Shown here: positions 1 through 11,482 of the stretch, piece after piece
How positions within the stretch are numbered: the first letter of the stretch is position 1
Layout: each line of letters begins with the position of its first letter
From: Epiperipatus broadwayi
Lineage: Eukaryota > Onychophora > Udeonychophora > Euonychophora > Peripatidae
DNA length: 64,000 nucleotides
Reading direction: 5' to 3'
NCBI GenBank assembly: GCA_028023455.1
Contig: JAQFVV010000027.1
Span: forward strand, 4,461,845 to 4,525,844
Position numbers and translations under genes: made by a program
Notes under the pieces: generated by a model
The model's input: the letters and a program-made list of their open reading frames with translations, nothing else
Told to the model about the DNA's origin: nothing
Database searches by the model: none

Positions 1-796
1 AAATTGAAACATCTTGATCCAATGTTGACTTCAGACAGTCAGCATATTTCCTTCTTCTTAGCCATTAAACGTAATGTCCAGATTTAGTAGCAGTAGTAAA
101 TTGAAAACTAGGAACTATAGAGATAAGAGCTAAGTGCTAAGAGAGACTTTCTAAAGAAATTTACACTTACATATATTCTGATTGATCTTTTTGTTTCTCA
201 TAACCTTCGATTTTTTCACTACATTTAATTTTAAAAAATAATTTTATACCCAATAATTATCTACTTAATCAAATTCTTATCTTGGAGTAGAAACTACATT
301 AGATTTATCTAATTACTTATATTTATACTTTATTATCTCCAAGAAAAAAAACTAAAATACAACATTAAAATTAAATAAAATTAATATTTTTAAACTTCTA
401 TTTTTTAATTAAAACAAAATGTAAATGCTTTAATTAAACTTTACCTATTTTTTAAAATCTACTTTACTTATGTTGTTTTTAAGTAAACACATATCAACAT
501 AAATTCATCGATACTAATGTGAACCATTCATGACTTTATCGGCCTTTGGATCTTTAAGTTTATTAATACTTATAAGGATGAATTTTATCACTTCTGAATT
601 CAATAAACATAAATAAGTAAAAGTAGTATATTTAATTACTTTTTCCAACTTCAAAACAATTAATTATAATTACATATCATCTCACACTTAGATATCATTT
701 TATTGATAATGATCAAATCCAATACTTTATGCTATTAAGAGTTCTTTAATATTCAATTTTATTTACTATTACAGAAATTGTATGTAATTTAACCAA
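1..796. other. A+T-rich stretch, no gene recognised
   Basis: Low-complexity A+T-rich DNA with no long reading frame, RNA gene or repeat family that I can recognise. It runs up to the left arm of the FB-A fold-back element. Confidence 0.6.
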
Positions 797-1235
797 AACA
801 TATTTATATCCTAAGGACATATGTTGTAATGTTTATTATAATAGCTCAACAATATCTTGTTGAGTACTGAGAATAATCTCATACCAAAGCACAAAATAAA
901 GAGTTTTGAAAAGATCAGAGTGTCCATCTTATCTTTGAATCTAAATTTAGTTATTTAGCTCCAATCTAAATCTAAACATCACAGTGCATGTGCTTATGCT
1001 CTAAATCCCTTCCATTTAAATTATATAAAGAAACATCTTCATGCTCTCAAACTAAGACATTTTAGATTGGCCTATATAACTAAATTTACGTTCAAAAGAT
1101 AAGATGGCCACTTTTAACTCTTCAAAATCTCTATCTTGTGCTTTGGTTTGAGAGTATTCTCAGTACTCAAAAAATCAGTATTGAGCTATTATAACAAATA
1201 TTACAGTGCATGTGCTTAGGATATAAATCCCTTCT
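797..1235. mobile_element. Fold-back element FB-A, copy 1
   Basis: A left arm (about 797-962) is the inverted copy of a right arm (about 1050-1235). Shared landmarks are TATATCCTAAG near the ends, TTATAATAGCTCAA, GAGTACTGAGAAT and CCATCTTATCTTT. The centre also holds an extra copy of the terminal motif CAGTGCATGTGCTTA (about 982-996). Two further copies lie at 10.3-11.5 kb and share the arm text around CAATCTAAA and GAGCATGAA. No coding capacity is visible, so it is a non-autonomous fold-back or long-TIR DNA transposon; its superfamily is unknown. The arms differ at many positions, so this copy is old. Confidence 0.7.
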
Positions 1236-2364
1236 GTTTATATTAAGACTTTTAAATGCTGGAACAAAAAGTAATGTGTGAAAGACCATTTTTATTTGTC
1301 TTGACCTATGGTACAGATCATGATAATGAATAAGCACTATCTTCTCATAAAGGTCTACTCTCCAGACTTTAATTTGAACTTTTCTGTATTTATACTAGAA
1401 TGAATTTTGATATTTTGTGGTGTAAATTATGAGATTTATAAACTCTTCTTATCTAATAATGATAGTGAATGTTAGGCTGAGATCTCTGACTACACGTCTT
1501 TAATAAAATATTCAAAATGATTGCAGTTACATTTTTAAAACTGTTCCAACTAATATATCTTTGTATTTCAATGTAGTCTTTATTTGCATCATTCTCTTAT
1601 GAAAATTTTGTAGGCTAATAAGCACCAATCAATCTTATTGACATCAAAAGAATTTTTACTTTGTCAAAGTGAGACTTTACATATTGGCCCCATCTACAAA
1701 TCTTAAAATCCAGCAGTTCTTTTTGCTGAATTAGCAATTGTAGCTCAAACTTTTCTCTTTCAAGCCACTTATAATCTTACTAATATTTGTTGTTCTTATC
1801 TTATATATAAAATATGTATTTTCTCTATTGTCTGATTGGTGAATGAATATTTGTCTGATGTGATGGATCAAATTCACAATCATTACATTTATGTGAAGGA
1901 AATAATTCTGCGAATAAATAAAGAACACGGGGGGGGGGGGGATCAGTATCACTGCTTTTTACTACAGAAATATAGTATATAATTTGTGGTAAAGATTTTC
2001 ATCCAGCTGCAGAAACAGCTACAATTGCTGATTCGTAATTTGACATTAATACATTTCATGCTTTAATGATCTATTAATCCCCTAATATAGTTTAGATGAA
2101 TGACATTCTTACCAATGTTAATTTAAAATGTAATGAACTTTTATAAATTAGCAATGTTTAATAAAAAAAACATATTTACATTAAATCTTTAAAAAAAAAT
2201 GTTAAAGCAATCAATTTTAAAAAATGTTACAAAAATGACCAGTATTTTTGTATTACAACATTAATAAATGCTAACTATTAATAAAGCTTAAAAATGATAT
2301 TTTTATTAGTGAGGATGTTAGTGAAAAATAAAAAAATAAAAAGTTTTCCTTCAGAGGGCGCTCC
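1236..2364. other. A+T-rich stretch with a G13 run
   Basis: No gene recognised. A run of 13 G residues (1929-1941) stands out in A+T-rich DNA; on the other strand it would code only for a proline run in a spurious frame. AGAGGGCGCTCC (about 2353-2364) lies immediately upstream of the LINE-2 fragment. Confidence 0.5.
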
Positions 2365-3027
2365 AGTAAGATTTGGATAAAGAATTTATGTCAGTATACT
2401 TGTATAAAAGGTGGGATGATTGTGTTAGGAGGATTGTTGAGTGTTATAGTGGTAAGGAATGGGATAAAAGAATAGAAGCATTAATAAAAAATAGGGAGTT
2501 GGAGAGATGGAGAACTAGTATGGAGGGTAAGAAGAGTTTAAATATATATAGAAGTAAATGGAATATTGGATGCGAGTTAATTATGATAATAGTAAGGAAA
2601 GTAGTTTATTGTTTCAGGCTTTAGCAACAAAAGAATATACATGTAAATGGAAAACTATGGGTGATTTAGTGTGCAAATTGTGTAAGGAAGGTATAGAAAA
2701 TATTAGACATCTGTTGATTGAATGTAAATGCTTGAAAGCAGAAAGGGTACAGATAATGAAGTTATGAGAGAATAGGTATGAACAAAGTGACTATACAGAA
2801 AGTGAGTTATTAGTTTTTATGCTGGGTTTGCGAAAAGATAAGGGGGATTTAGATATAAAGGCCATAGAGTTGACAAATATTAAGTTGTGGAAATGGGTTG
2901 GGGCAGAATATGGGAAGACTTAGAGTGGTGAATGGAAAATAAAGTGGCTAACAGGTTTATCTGGGCATAAGTGCTGAGATATTCTTGACTTTGTTTACAG
3001 AGAAGCCAAATACATCACATCACATCA
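2365..3027 (+). mobile_element. LINE-2 non-LTR retrotransposon, 5'-truncated 3' fragment
   Basis: Encodes, in broken frames (2373-2624 and 2558-2767), the C-terminal part of a non-LTR retrotransposon ORF2. It matches the longer copy at 15888-17690 residue for residue in blocks such as RWDDCV, ECYSGKEWDKRI and CKLCKEGIENIRHLLIEC. The last block is a Cys-x2-Cys ... His-x4-Cys knuckle of the kind found after the reverse transcriptase in several LINE clades. Frameshifts and stops make it a dead copy. After the coding part comes a conserved 3' UTR (TTCTTGACTTTGTTTACAG) and a tail of CATCA-type repeats at about 3012-3027. The 5' cut falls at the sequence AAGATTTGGATAAAGAATTT. The clade is unresolved (I/Jockey-like in feel). 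Confidence 0.85.
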
Positions 3028-3339
3028 GCATGAAAAGCTAGCAAATAAAATAGATATATTTAACAATGTAAATTTTAATGTAGCTATTATATTTGGAAAT
3101 TTATTTATGTAATATTAAAATGTTTTATTTAATTTACATTAAATCTTGAAAAAAAATTGTTAAAACAACTAATTATTACAAAAATGATGAGCTGAAAGTC
3201 CAAAGTTTTTGTATTCCACCATAGCAATGGTTTTTCAGACTGATGTACAATTCTTACATTTAAAATCTTTTGTTTAATTTACATTAAATCTTTAAAGTTG
3301 TAATTAATAATTTTTAAAGTGCATACTCATTATGTAAGT
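3028..3339. other. A+T-rich stretch, nothing recognised
   Basis: A diffuse repeat of 'ACATTAAATCTT' words (also near 2181, 3139 and 3284) suggests decayed tandem or dispersed copies, but no gene is seen. Confidence 0.4.
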
Positions 3340-3477
3340 AATATATATTAAGGCTATAACCTTAAGACTAGGCTGCTCTTGTCTTTTAAAGTTGTTAATC
3401 TTGTGTTTTAGATTTGTAGAGGTCCTTACTGTCACATTTTATGGCATAGTCTTAAGGTTATAGCCTTAATATATATT
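3340..3477. mobile_element. MITE with perfect 31-bp terminal inverted repeats
   Basis: Positions 3340-3370 are the exact inverted complement of 3447-3477 (ends AATATATATTAAGG / CCTTAATATATATT). The 138-bp unit has no coding sequence. Perfect arms in a decayed neighbourhood point to a comparatively recent non-autonomous DNA transposon, or to a hairpin kept uniform by repair. The superfamily cannot be told from the ends. Confidence 0.75.
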
Positions 3478-4314
3478 AAATCTTTTAAAAAATTGTTAGG
3501 GAAACCAATTAAAAAACCATGGGCCTCTACAAGGTTCAGTGGTAAATCGCTATCTTCAGACAGGTTCTGGCTTTGTCATTTATTAGAATGCTCAGAAGTG
3601 GGGGTTTAAATCCAAAATATGCATTTAACAATTACTTTTAACTCCCATTTTTTATTCAAGGTAAAAGTTTTAAAATTTCAAAATACCCAACAATTTTTAA
3701 TCTTAGTCAACCTGTTGAACAGTTACATAGATCTGAATCCAGACTAGTAAGTATAGATTTTAGTACCATTAATAATTCATTAGCTGTAGGTACCTTATTT
3801 CTTTGGCAAGAAGTGCTAATAATAAGAACTGATCACTTAATACCTAATCCACACAATATCATAAAACAAGAGCAGTTATACACTACTTCACTGTCATTTA
3901 TCATAAGTTTGAGTAATCTCTAATTACTCTCATATTTAAATCGCCAATCCCAGACTGGTTTCTATATTTTGTCTTTATCAATTAATGTAAAACTGAAGCT
4001 ATTAAAATATATGGTTACTGAATTGGATTCAGATCTATGAAACTGTTCAAGTAGGTTGACTTGAATTCAAGATCTTAAGTGGATTTAAATTGTTTTTTAT
4101 GTTTTTGTCGATAATTAAAAATAAAATTAAAAGTGGTTTCTGAATACATTACTAAATTCCCTCCATCTTTCAATTGTGAGCCTAATTGATAAAGGCCAGA
4201 AATCAATTTGAGAATACAGATTTAAATGTATCTGGTAACCACTGTCTATTATATATGATGCTAGATTGGAGATAGAGTGCTAGATTAAAAATTAAATAAT
4301 TTATAATGATTATA
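3478..4314. other. Unassigned stretch with a weak SINE-like patch
   Basis: At about 3525-3640 GGTTCAGTGGTAAATCG resembles a Pol III A box and GGGTTTAAATCC resembles a B box, but the spacing is about 80 bases and no tail is clear. CTTCTGGC/GGTTCTGGCTTTGTC wording recurs near 15.14 kb. Nothing else is recognised. Confidence 0.3.
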
Positions 4315-4994
4315 ATTACATTCGAATATCAGCCTTTCAATCCAATTGTGCAAATGCTTTGCGAGTGTTAAATAATAAATGAATACCCTCTGACCAATAC
4401 AAGATATAGAATTTATGCAGGAATAAAAAGAATCCCTCTTATTCCTACGACTCAAATATTTATATATGAGCAAATCTGAAGTACTGGCACAGAAGGTGTG
4501 GCAATAGAACAGTCACTTTAAATTACTATATACAATGTCTGAATGAATGATGCTGATGAAATTTTCTAGAATTTACTAAATGTCATTCCAACTGAAACTT
4601 AATCATATATATAAATCAGCATTTATTTTTATAGCGTCTGTATACAATTGTAATTACATTCAAATTACAGACGCTATAAAAATAAATGCTGATTTATATA
4701 TATAATTAAGTTTCAGTTGGAATGACGTTTAGTAAATTCTAGAAAATTTCATCAGCGTCATTCATTCAGACATTGTATATAGTAATTTAAAGTCCCTGTT
4801 CTATTGTCACACCTTCTGTACCAGTACTTCAGATTTGCTCATATATAAATATTTGAGTCATAGGAATAAGAGGGATTCTTTTTATTCCTGCATAAATTCT
4901 ATATCTTGTATTGGTCAGAGGGTATTCATTTATTATTTAACACTCGCAAAGCATTTGCACAATTGGCTTGAAAGGCCGATATTCGAATGTAATT
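4315..4994. mobile_element. Large palindrome FB-C (fold-back element)
   Basis: Left arm about 4315-4642 and right arm about 4666-4994 are reverse complements around a 23-base loop (4643-4665). The arms stay in register with no visible indel and only scattered substitutions. The stem next to the loop is TATAGCGTCTGTA / TACAGACGCTATA. A partial third copy of this inner segment (ACAGACACTATAAAAATAAA) sits just outside the right arm at about 5005-5024. Matching short reading frames on the two arms are a by-product of the palindrome, not genes. A non-autonomous fold-back transposon is the best reading; a recent inverted duplication is the alternative. Confidence 0.8.
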
Positions 4995-5238
4995 ACAATT
5001 GTATACAGACACTATAAAAATAAATGCTGATTTATATAAATGATTATAATTGTAAATATGTTACTTTGAATGAATGACACTTTTTTTTTCAAATTTTGGA
5101 CCAATAAAAGAGGGTGCATCTTAAATTCAAACCTAATATTTTTAACATCTTATTTCTGTGGATCTTTGCTTTAATCAAAAGAAAAAAGATTTAACATTAA
5201 ATGCCAATATTTTTTGAATTAATTTTGTAAATGGCTTT

Positions 5239-5240
<2 letters not shown>

Positions 5241-5296
<56 letters not shown>
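5241..5296 (+). repeat. (CT)28 microsatellite
   Basis: An uninterrupted CT dinucleotide run of 56 bases. Confidence 0.98.
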
Positions 5297-5300
<4 letters not shown>

Positions 5301-5934
5301 CAGCTATTTTTAATATTTTGCTGGCTTTACCATTATTTTATTGAGAAAACTGTATCGAATAACCTTTAGAATTTTTTTACAGCTAATAAATCAATACAAC
5401 AACAAGATAAAAATCTGCCTTCAATCTGATTGGTTGTTTCTTGTTCTCCACACAAGAAAGCATTTGTTAACAATTAATTTTGACAGTTCTGATATCTTTG
5501 TTTTGATTTTGAAAGTGAATATATACTTATATTTTTTTAGAAAATATTTTTTATTAATTATTTTGAAGAATGATTCAGATTTTAATAGAAAAATTTATTT
5601 TTACATGAAAACAAATTGAGAAAGAAATCAATGATGTACAAATGCAATTTGTAATTGGATAACAAAAATATATTTTATGTTGACTGCATAAATTATTTTT
5701 GCCAATTATAAAAATAATTTTATTTTTAAAAAACTTTCCTTTACTTTAATAATCTGAAAAATTATGAATTTGCATTTTAGAAAAAGTTTTTAATCAAAAG
5801 AAAAAAAATTTATCTGTAACATTAAATGTCACTACTGTATTTTATTTTATTTTTCTCTTTTTTTAAAAAAAATCATTGCATTATTTACACTAAAAAATAA
5901 CTTTGTAATATAAACAACATATTTATAATTTTGA
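5297..5934. other. A+T-rich stretch, nothing recognised
   Basis: No gene seen. A phrase 'AATCAAAAGAAAAAA...TTAACATTAAATG' occurs at about 5174-5200 and again at about 5793-5828, so the stretch may lie inside a decayed element that includes the neighbouring Tigger tail. GAGGGTGCATCTTAAATTC (about 5110-5128) resembles the ends of some Tigger elements. Confidence 0.35.
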
Positions 5935-6167
5935 GTGGGTGTTGTAGTCTTGGAAAGATATACCTGAAGAAATTATTAAAAAATCTTTCTTAAAATGTGG
6001 TATTGCTAATGATTTTAATGACCTGAAGATGATGTACCAGGTTAAATAGGGAAGATGAGAATTCACATTCTGAAAGTGAAGATGTAGAAAGTAAAAGTAT
6101 ATCTGAAAATATTTATAATAAATTAAGTGAGCTTATTGTTTCTATTAGTCCCTATTTAAGTAAATAA
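5935..6167 (+). pseudogene. pogo/Tigger transposase, C-terminal remnant
   Basis: Translation with one frameshift gives W-KDIPEEIIKKSFLKCGIAND, followed about 30 codons later by a Ser/Glu/Asp-rich stretch (DENSHSESEDVESKS) and a stop at about 6167. The pattern Trp-x5-(I/P)EEII-x-KSF-x-KCGI-x-N is a hallmark of the region after the DDE domain in pogo/Tigger (CENPB-like) transposases, and an acidic tail is usual there. Only the last 70 or so residues are visible; the catalytic domain is absent or unrecognisable upstream. It is therefore a dead fragment, independent of the Tigger-type element at 12.98-14.15 kb. Confidence 0.65.
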
Positions 6168-6552
6168 AAATGTTACTTATTTTTCAATAAAATCATTTTT
6201 CAATTTCTTTTTCCAATTTTCCAAGCTTAAAAATCCTACTGAATCCCTATATTCGAAGTAATTCAATATATTTCTTTCTTCTAAAGAAAATTTAGGAAAA
6301 GCAAGTAAAGAAGCAAAGGATTTATTTGCTTCTAAAATTTAATACATCTCTTTTACGAATATGGGTGTGTGTATAAACAATGCAAACATTAATAATCAAT
6401 ATACAGACAGTCCTATTCTTTGGTTGGAAAAAAACAGTTGAATTTAAAAATATATTTTTTTAACAATGATGGAACAATAACAACAACAATGATTATCTTT
6501 AAGTATATATTTAAAAAATCCTATTTTAAACATAAGAATTAGAAAGTACACT
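6168..6552. other. A+T-rich stretch, nothing recognised
   Basis: No coding or repeat signal that I can support between the Tigger tail and the 3' end of RTE-1. Confidence 0.5.
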
Positions 6553-7618
6553 GATCATCATCATCATCATCGTCAACCATTATCAATCCACTGCAGGATG
6601 AAGGTCTATCCAAGTTCAATCCATCTTCTTTGATCTTTAGCTTCTCTTCTTCACATCACCCTTGCACACTTTCTTATTTCATCCATCCATCTCACATATG
6701 ATCTTTTTCTGGGTCTTTTACAATCTCTTGGAATCCAGTTTAAGATTTCAATTATCTATCTATTATCATCTCTTCTAGCAATATGTCCAGCCCAACTCCA
6801 CTTCAATCTTTTATTTTTTTCAATGAGATCAATAAAACCTGTTTGTTTTCAATCTCTTCTTATTATTCCCAACATTCATCTCTCCAACACATTTATTAAA
6901 AACCTTCCTTTTCAAACACATAGGCATATTTCCTTTTAGTATCAAGTTATTTCTACCAAAAGCACTCCAACCAAGTTTAATTCTATGATTAATTTCATCC
7001 ATTATGTTTCCATCTGTATTAATAATCTGACCAAGGTATTTGTAACTGTTAACTTCTTCTAATTCATCATAATCAATCTTTATTTTCATATTTTGAGCAA
7101 ATTGATTAAACATTACTTTAGTCTTTTTAACATTTATCTTTAGTCCTACTTTTCTACTTTCATCTGATAATTCCTGCAACATTTCCTGTAGTTCTGAAGC
7201 ATTATTTGCAAAAACAACTACATCATCTGCAAAATCTAAATGACTTAAATAATCTCCATTTACTTTCACTCCTTTAGTTTCCCATTTTAATCCACAAAAA
7301 ACTTCTTGCAACATTGCTGTAAAAAGTTTTGGAGATATGGAGTCACCTTGTCTTACACCTTTCTCAATGTTGACTTTCCCAGTATCATTATGTAATCTAA
7401 TTGTTGCTGTTGCATTTTTATAAATATTCTTCAAAATATAACAATATCCTGGATCTACACCTTGATGATCCAATGCTTTAATCACTGAAGAAATGTTTAT
7501 AGAATCAAATGCCTTTTCATAATCTACAAATCCAAAACATAATGACAACTCATATTCATTTGTCCTTTCTATGACTTCTCTCAATACCTGGATATGATCT
7601 ATTGTACTAAAACCACTG
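6553..7618 (-). mobile_element. RTE-type LINE (RTE-1), 5'-truncated
   Basis: On the minus strand an uninterrupted frame (down to 6829) encodes reverse transcriptase with family signatures: FVDYEKAFDSI, GVRQGDSISPKLF, LDFADDVVVFAN (the catalytic Asp pair is intact) and VGLKINVKKTKVM. Past 6829 the frame breaks, but GHIARR, KRPRK and a Trp-rich tail can still be read. The 3' end is CTGCAGTGGATTGATAATGG followed by (GAT)n at about 6555-6570, the usual RTE tail. The element is cut at its 5' end near 7618, inside the RT; the endonuclease is missing. The first 20 or so residues of the open frame up to 7683 are flanking DNA. Of the RTE copies here it is the best preserved, and it serves as reference for RTE-2. 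Confidence 0.9.
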
Positions 7619-7975
7619 ATAAAAAACAAAAAACTGCAGAGCGAGATATATGTAAATGATGAAAGATGGAAAGACACAAACATATATATATATATATATC
7701 AATTAGAAGAATCAAAATATGGCCAAATTTGTATGCATCTATGAAAAATCTTACAACAGAGAAGTTATTTAATGCATAGTAATAAGAAAAATGCTAGCAA
7801 TAGTTTATACAGCTGAGGTCTACATTATTAATACAGCACAAATTTAAAATAATGGAAATTACGGGTAACAGATAAAAACATCTCTATTGATTATCTCATG
7901 TCTACAAAATTTCTCTGCTGAAAGAAAATAGAAAGCAAAAAAAGGCTCTGATAGTCAAGTAGACAAGTAATTAGG
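7619..7975. other. Unassigned flank with a short (AT)n
   Basis: A short (AT)n tract lies at 7681-7698; otherwise nothing is recognised up to the GATA array. Confidence 0.5.
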
Positions 7976-8476
<501 letters not shown>

Positions 8477-9784
8477 AGATGTGTGATTATTTTCCTGTCT
8501 AATAAATAATACCAAAAATGTTCTTTTTTCACAATTACTAATTATAGCATTAATTACAACAGAAAATATATTAAGTAATTTCGAATTTTAATTACGTATG
8601 CCGTTTGTCAATTACTGCACCCCTAAGGACTTGATAATGTCTACTTAAATTACATACTGTAAAAAAAATTAATTAGCGATTATTATGACAAATACACAAT
8701 TTGCATCTATTGTAATCCAGGAGAGAAAGTTTTTCATTTCTATATATTATAAGCTTTTGCGCTCATTTTTAAATATAATATAAGTTTGCATATTATGCAT
8801 ATAGAATGATTCCAATGAATCAGTCATAACAGTCTATGATTATGAGAAATACATTTTCTTGAAAGCGCTTAGCCATTTTAATTAGTTAATTGCTATTAAT
8901 TTATGTAGCTTTACGTTAGAAATGTTAGCACAATTTAATATTATTATAAGTTTAAAGATATATAATTATAAAACCAAACTTTTAGCTTTTATATATATAT
9001 AAGTGAAACATACACATATTTTGATAAGGTTATTTAATCCATCATTAACACGGGAATTGAGTTTTTAATGAGCATTTGTTAAGTTTAAGTTATCTCTATT
9101 ATATCCTTAATATGTCAATCTGTATTACAAAACTGTCATTTTTTCTGGTTTGGAGTCCAGATGTTACTGCAACCGTAAAGATTTGACCATTTATCTCTTT
9201 TTCAATATGTGGATAATCACCACGATTTGTCTTAATTTTATTCTATATTATCAACCTCTTATCTAGTAGACCTGTGGTCAACACATGCTCCAAACGTTTT
9301 ATATTTTTTACAATCTAGAAACTTATAATTTATTCCCCACTAAACTAAATCCTACTATGAAGAAATTTGTCTGTTATGTAGAGAAAAGATAGATATATTT
9401 TTCTTCACATATATGTTGTATATATAGTGTAGTTAAAATTATTTATATGTTACAAATATTTAAAACTTCTTCCCTATACGTTCTTAAAACATATGAATAG
9501 AAATATATAAAGAAGAAGTATATTGTGATCAAGCACTTTTTAGTTGACCAAGAGCACAATCTTTTATATATCTTTATCGTTTATTCAATTCCAGGCATAA
9601 TTCCTAGTTTAATAAATGATTAATAATAATTATTAACGCATCTAAGCAAGGTGGTTTGTTTCAATGGTGTAACTCAGAAAGTTTGCCACTTGTAGATCAA
9701 AGTCATGTAAGAATAAACTATAATATATGGAAATACAGTAGATAATACGTAACACAATCTATTCTAGGAGAGTACTAGATAAAA
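8477..9784. other. A+T-rich stretch, nothing recognised
   Basis: No coding signal or repeat family that I can place. TTTCAATGGTGTAACTC (about 9659-9675) is weakly A-box-like, but no B box follows at the right distance. Confidence 0.5.
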
Positions 9785-10215
9785 CAATAGTAATAATTTA
9801 GAGTGTTATAAAAAAGATTTAATTAAAGTTGATTACTCTAGGGTCATGCTTGATAAACGGATAAAAAAATATAATAATAGACATAAATTTGATAGAACTT
9901 ATAATTCTAAACCATTGATTAATATACCTTATATCTCTAATATGCATTCAAAAATAATATCAATTATGCACAAGGATTTGATATTGGTTTTAGATGCCCC
10001 TTATCACTAGACTTATTAGCAATTCCAAATATAAGATTAAAGGTGATGTATAAAGTTCAATTAGTATATGGCCTGGATTGTCAATTTTGCAGTGTCAGAT
10101 ACTATGGAGAGACACTTGCAAACTTAAAAATATTCACTGAGCATGCTCAGTTATATCACAAAACTAAATGCAATAGGATTTATAACTCAATGTTTGTAGA
10201 CCATAAGAAAAACAT
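9785..10215 (+). pseudogene. Penelope-like retroelement, C-terminal remnant (GIY-YIG region)
   Basis: About 75 codons stay open (about 9785-10008): ECYKKDLIKVDYSRVMLDKR, then KPLINIPYISNMHSKI. After a stop and a frame change comes KVMYKVQLVYGLDCQFCSVR followed directly by YYGETLANLKIFTEHA. The order 'IPYI...KI' linker, then Tyr-Lys-Val, Cys-x2-Cys, Tyr-x-Gly-Glu-Thr and a conserved Glu-His fits the RT-to-GIY-YIG endonuclease junction of Penelope-like elements. The reverse transcriptase itself is not visible, and stops show that the copy is dead. Other retroelement families carry similar linkers, so the family call is moderate. Confidence 0.5.
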
Positions 10216-10271
10216 CTGATATTCCTTTAAACCTGCTGTTGCTACAATTATTTGCTTAAAAAATAATAAAT

Positions 10272-10907
10272 TAAAACAGTAAGGATTTTTCATCCTAACA
10301 CATTAGCTGTACTATTTTTTTTATATCAACTCAACAATGACTTGTCTCGAACTAAAACACAAGATAGAGACTTTTCAAAATATAAGAACTGCCATCTTAT
10401 CTTTTTTTCTCTCTCAGTGATGAAAGTTTATTCATCAAAAAAAAAAAAACAGATACAAATACAGTTAGAAAAAGATTTACAAATGAGTGGTTATATGGTA
10501 AATTGAAATTTCAGGAGCCACATGATAAGAGGGGAAGGATATATGTGAAAAGGAAATGGGAAGTAGAAAGGGGAAAGGGTGTGTAGTCCAGGCCAGTCCA
10601 AGATGCATGTCTTCATTGAGCAAGCACTGCATGGGTTGCAAACATTTAAATGATTGAGTCCTATGGAAGAGGCTGAGAGGATGAGAGTTGGAGGATTGCC
10701 CAAGTGTCGGTGAGGAGTGGAGGTGGGGCTAGTTAGTATTTCTGGTTTTGAGAGAGCGAATTAGGACCAAGCCAATCTAAAGCATCCCAGTTTAAGAGCA
10801 TGAAGATATTTCTCTGTTCAATTTACTTCCATTATTTTCTTTCTGCATATTAACTTTGTGAAATCTTTAGATTTATTGCATGTTAAAACTTGGAAAAATT
10901 AGAAATT
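10272..10907. mobile_element. Fold-back element FB-A, copy 3 (half copy, interrupted)
   Basis: The left part (10272-10402) and the part after the insert (10769-10880) together read like the left arm and loop of copy 2 (10908-11482): TTTATATCAACTCAACAATG, CACAAGATAGAGAC, GCCATCTTATCTTT, then AAGCCAATCTAAAGCATC and TTTCTTTCTGCATAT. The right arm is missing. About 24 bases of the consensus are replaced by a foreign insert at 10403-10768. Confidence 0.7.
10403..10768 (-). mobile_element. Foreign insert in FB-A copy 3, possibly a retroposed transcript
   Basis: This block is clearly richer in G+C than its surroundings and is absent from the other FB-A copies. On the minus strand it ends with AATAAA (10427-10432 on the plus strand) about 18 bases before an A7 run (10402-10408), and there is an internal A13 run. 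That arrangement resembles the 3' end of a polyadenylated RNA copied into DNA. A 70-codon minus frame (10491-10703) is open, but I do not recognise its product. No target-site duplication is evident, so a deletion-associated insertion or other filler DNA is also possible. Confidence 0.45.
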
Positions 10908-11482
10908 ATGTAATATTTAATTTTATTTGTTAGTGCACAGATAGTATATAAATTAAACAGTAAGAATTTTTCAGCACAACACATGCACTGTACTATTTTT
11001 TTATATTAACTCAACAATGTCTTGTTGAATAATGAGGAAACTCTCAAACTTAGAAACAAGATAGAGACTATTGAAAAGATAAGAATGGCTGTCTTGTCTT
11101 TAACCTACATTCTAGTTATATAAGCCAATCTAAAGCATCTTAGTTTAAGAGCATGAACATGTTTCTCTGCTCACTTTACTTCCGTTATTTCTTTCTGCAT
11201 ATTTACTTTTGTGAAATAAAGTGAACAGAGCAACATCTTCACACTCTTAAATGGAGATGCTTTAGATTTACCTATATAATAGAATGTCAATTAAAGATAA
11301 GATGGCTTTTCTTATCTTTTCAAAAGTCTATCTTGTGTCTTAGTTTGAGAGTTTCCTCAATATTCAACAAGTCATCATTGAGTTAATATAAAAAACAATA
11401 CAGCACATGTGTTAAAATGAAAAATCCTTACTGTTTAATTTACATACTATCTGTGCACTAGAAAATAAAATTAAATATTATA
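10908..11482. mobile_element. Fold-back element FB-A, copy 2 (full palindrome)
   Basis: The arms meet at a loop of about 20 bases (around 11185-11210, TTTCTGCATATTTACTTTTG). The outer ends read TAGTGCACAGATAGTAT (10931) and ATACTATCTGTGCACTA (11445-11461), and pairing continues outward into TTTAATTTTATTT / AAATAAAATTAAA. Inner landmarks are CTCAACAATG, GAGACT, CTTATCTTT and CAATCTAAAGCATC. No coding sequence is present. This is the most complete FB-A copy, and it shows that the family is a long-arm hairpin rather than a TIR element with unique internal DNA. Confidence 0.8.

Noticed and set aside
1929-1941. The G13 run as a functional quadruplex or telomere-like site
   Set aside because: A single homopolymer with no neighbouring G runs; it could also be a sequencing or assembly effect.
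4285-5017. Two nearly identical reading frames of about 60 codons facing away from each other
   Set aside because: They are the same sequence on the two arms of palindrome FB-C, so the similarity is structural. Composition and lack of motifs give no support for a protein.
7619-7683. The start of the long RTE-1 frame as a protein N-terminus or signal peptide
   Set aside because: The hydrophobic first 20 or so residues come from flanking DNA before the 5'-truncated element; RTE homology begins only at about 7618.
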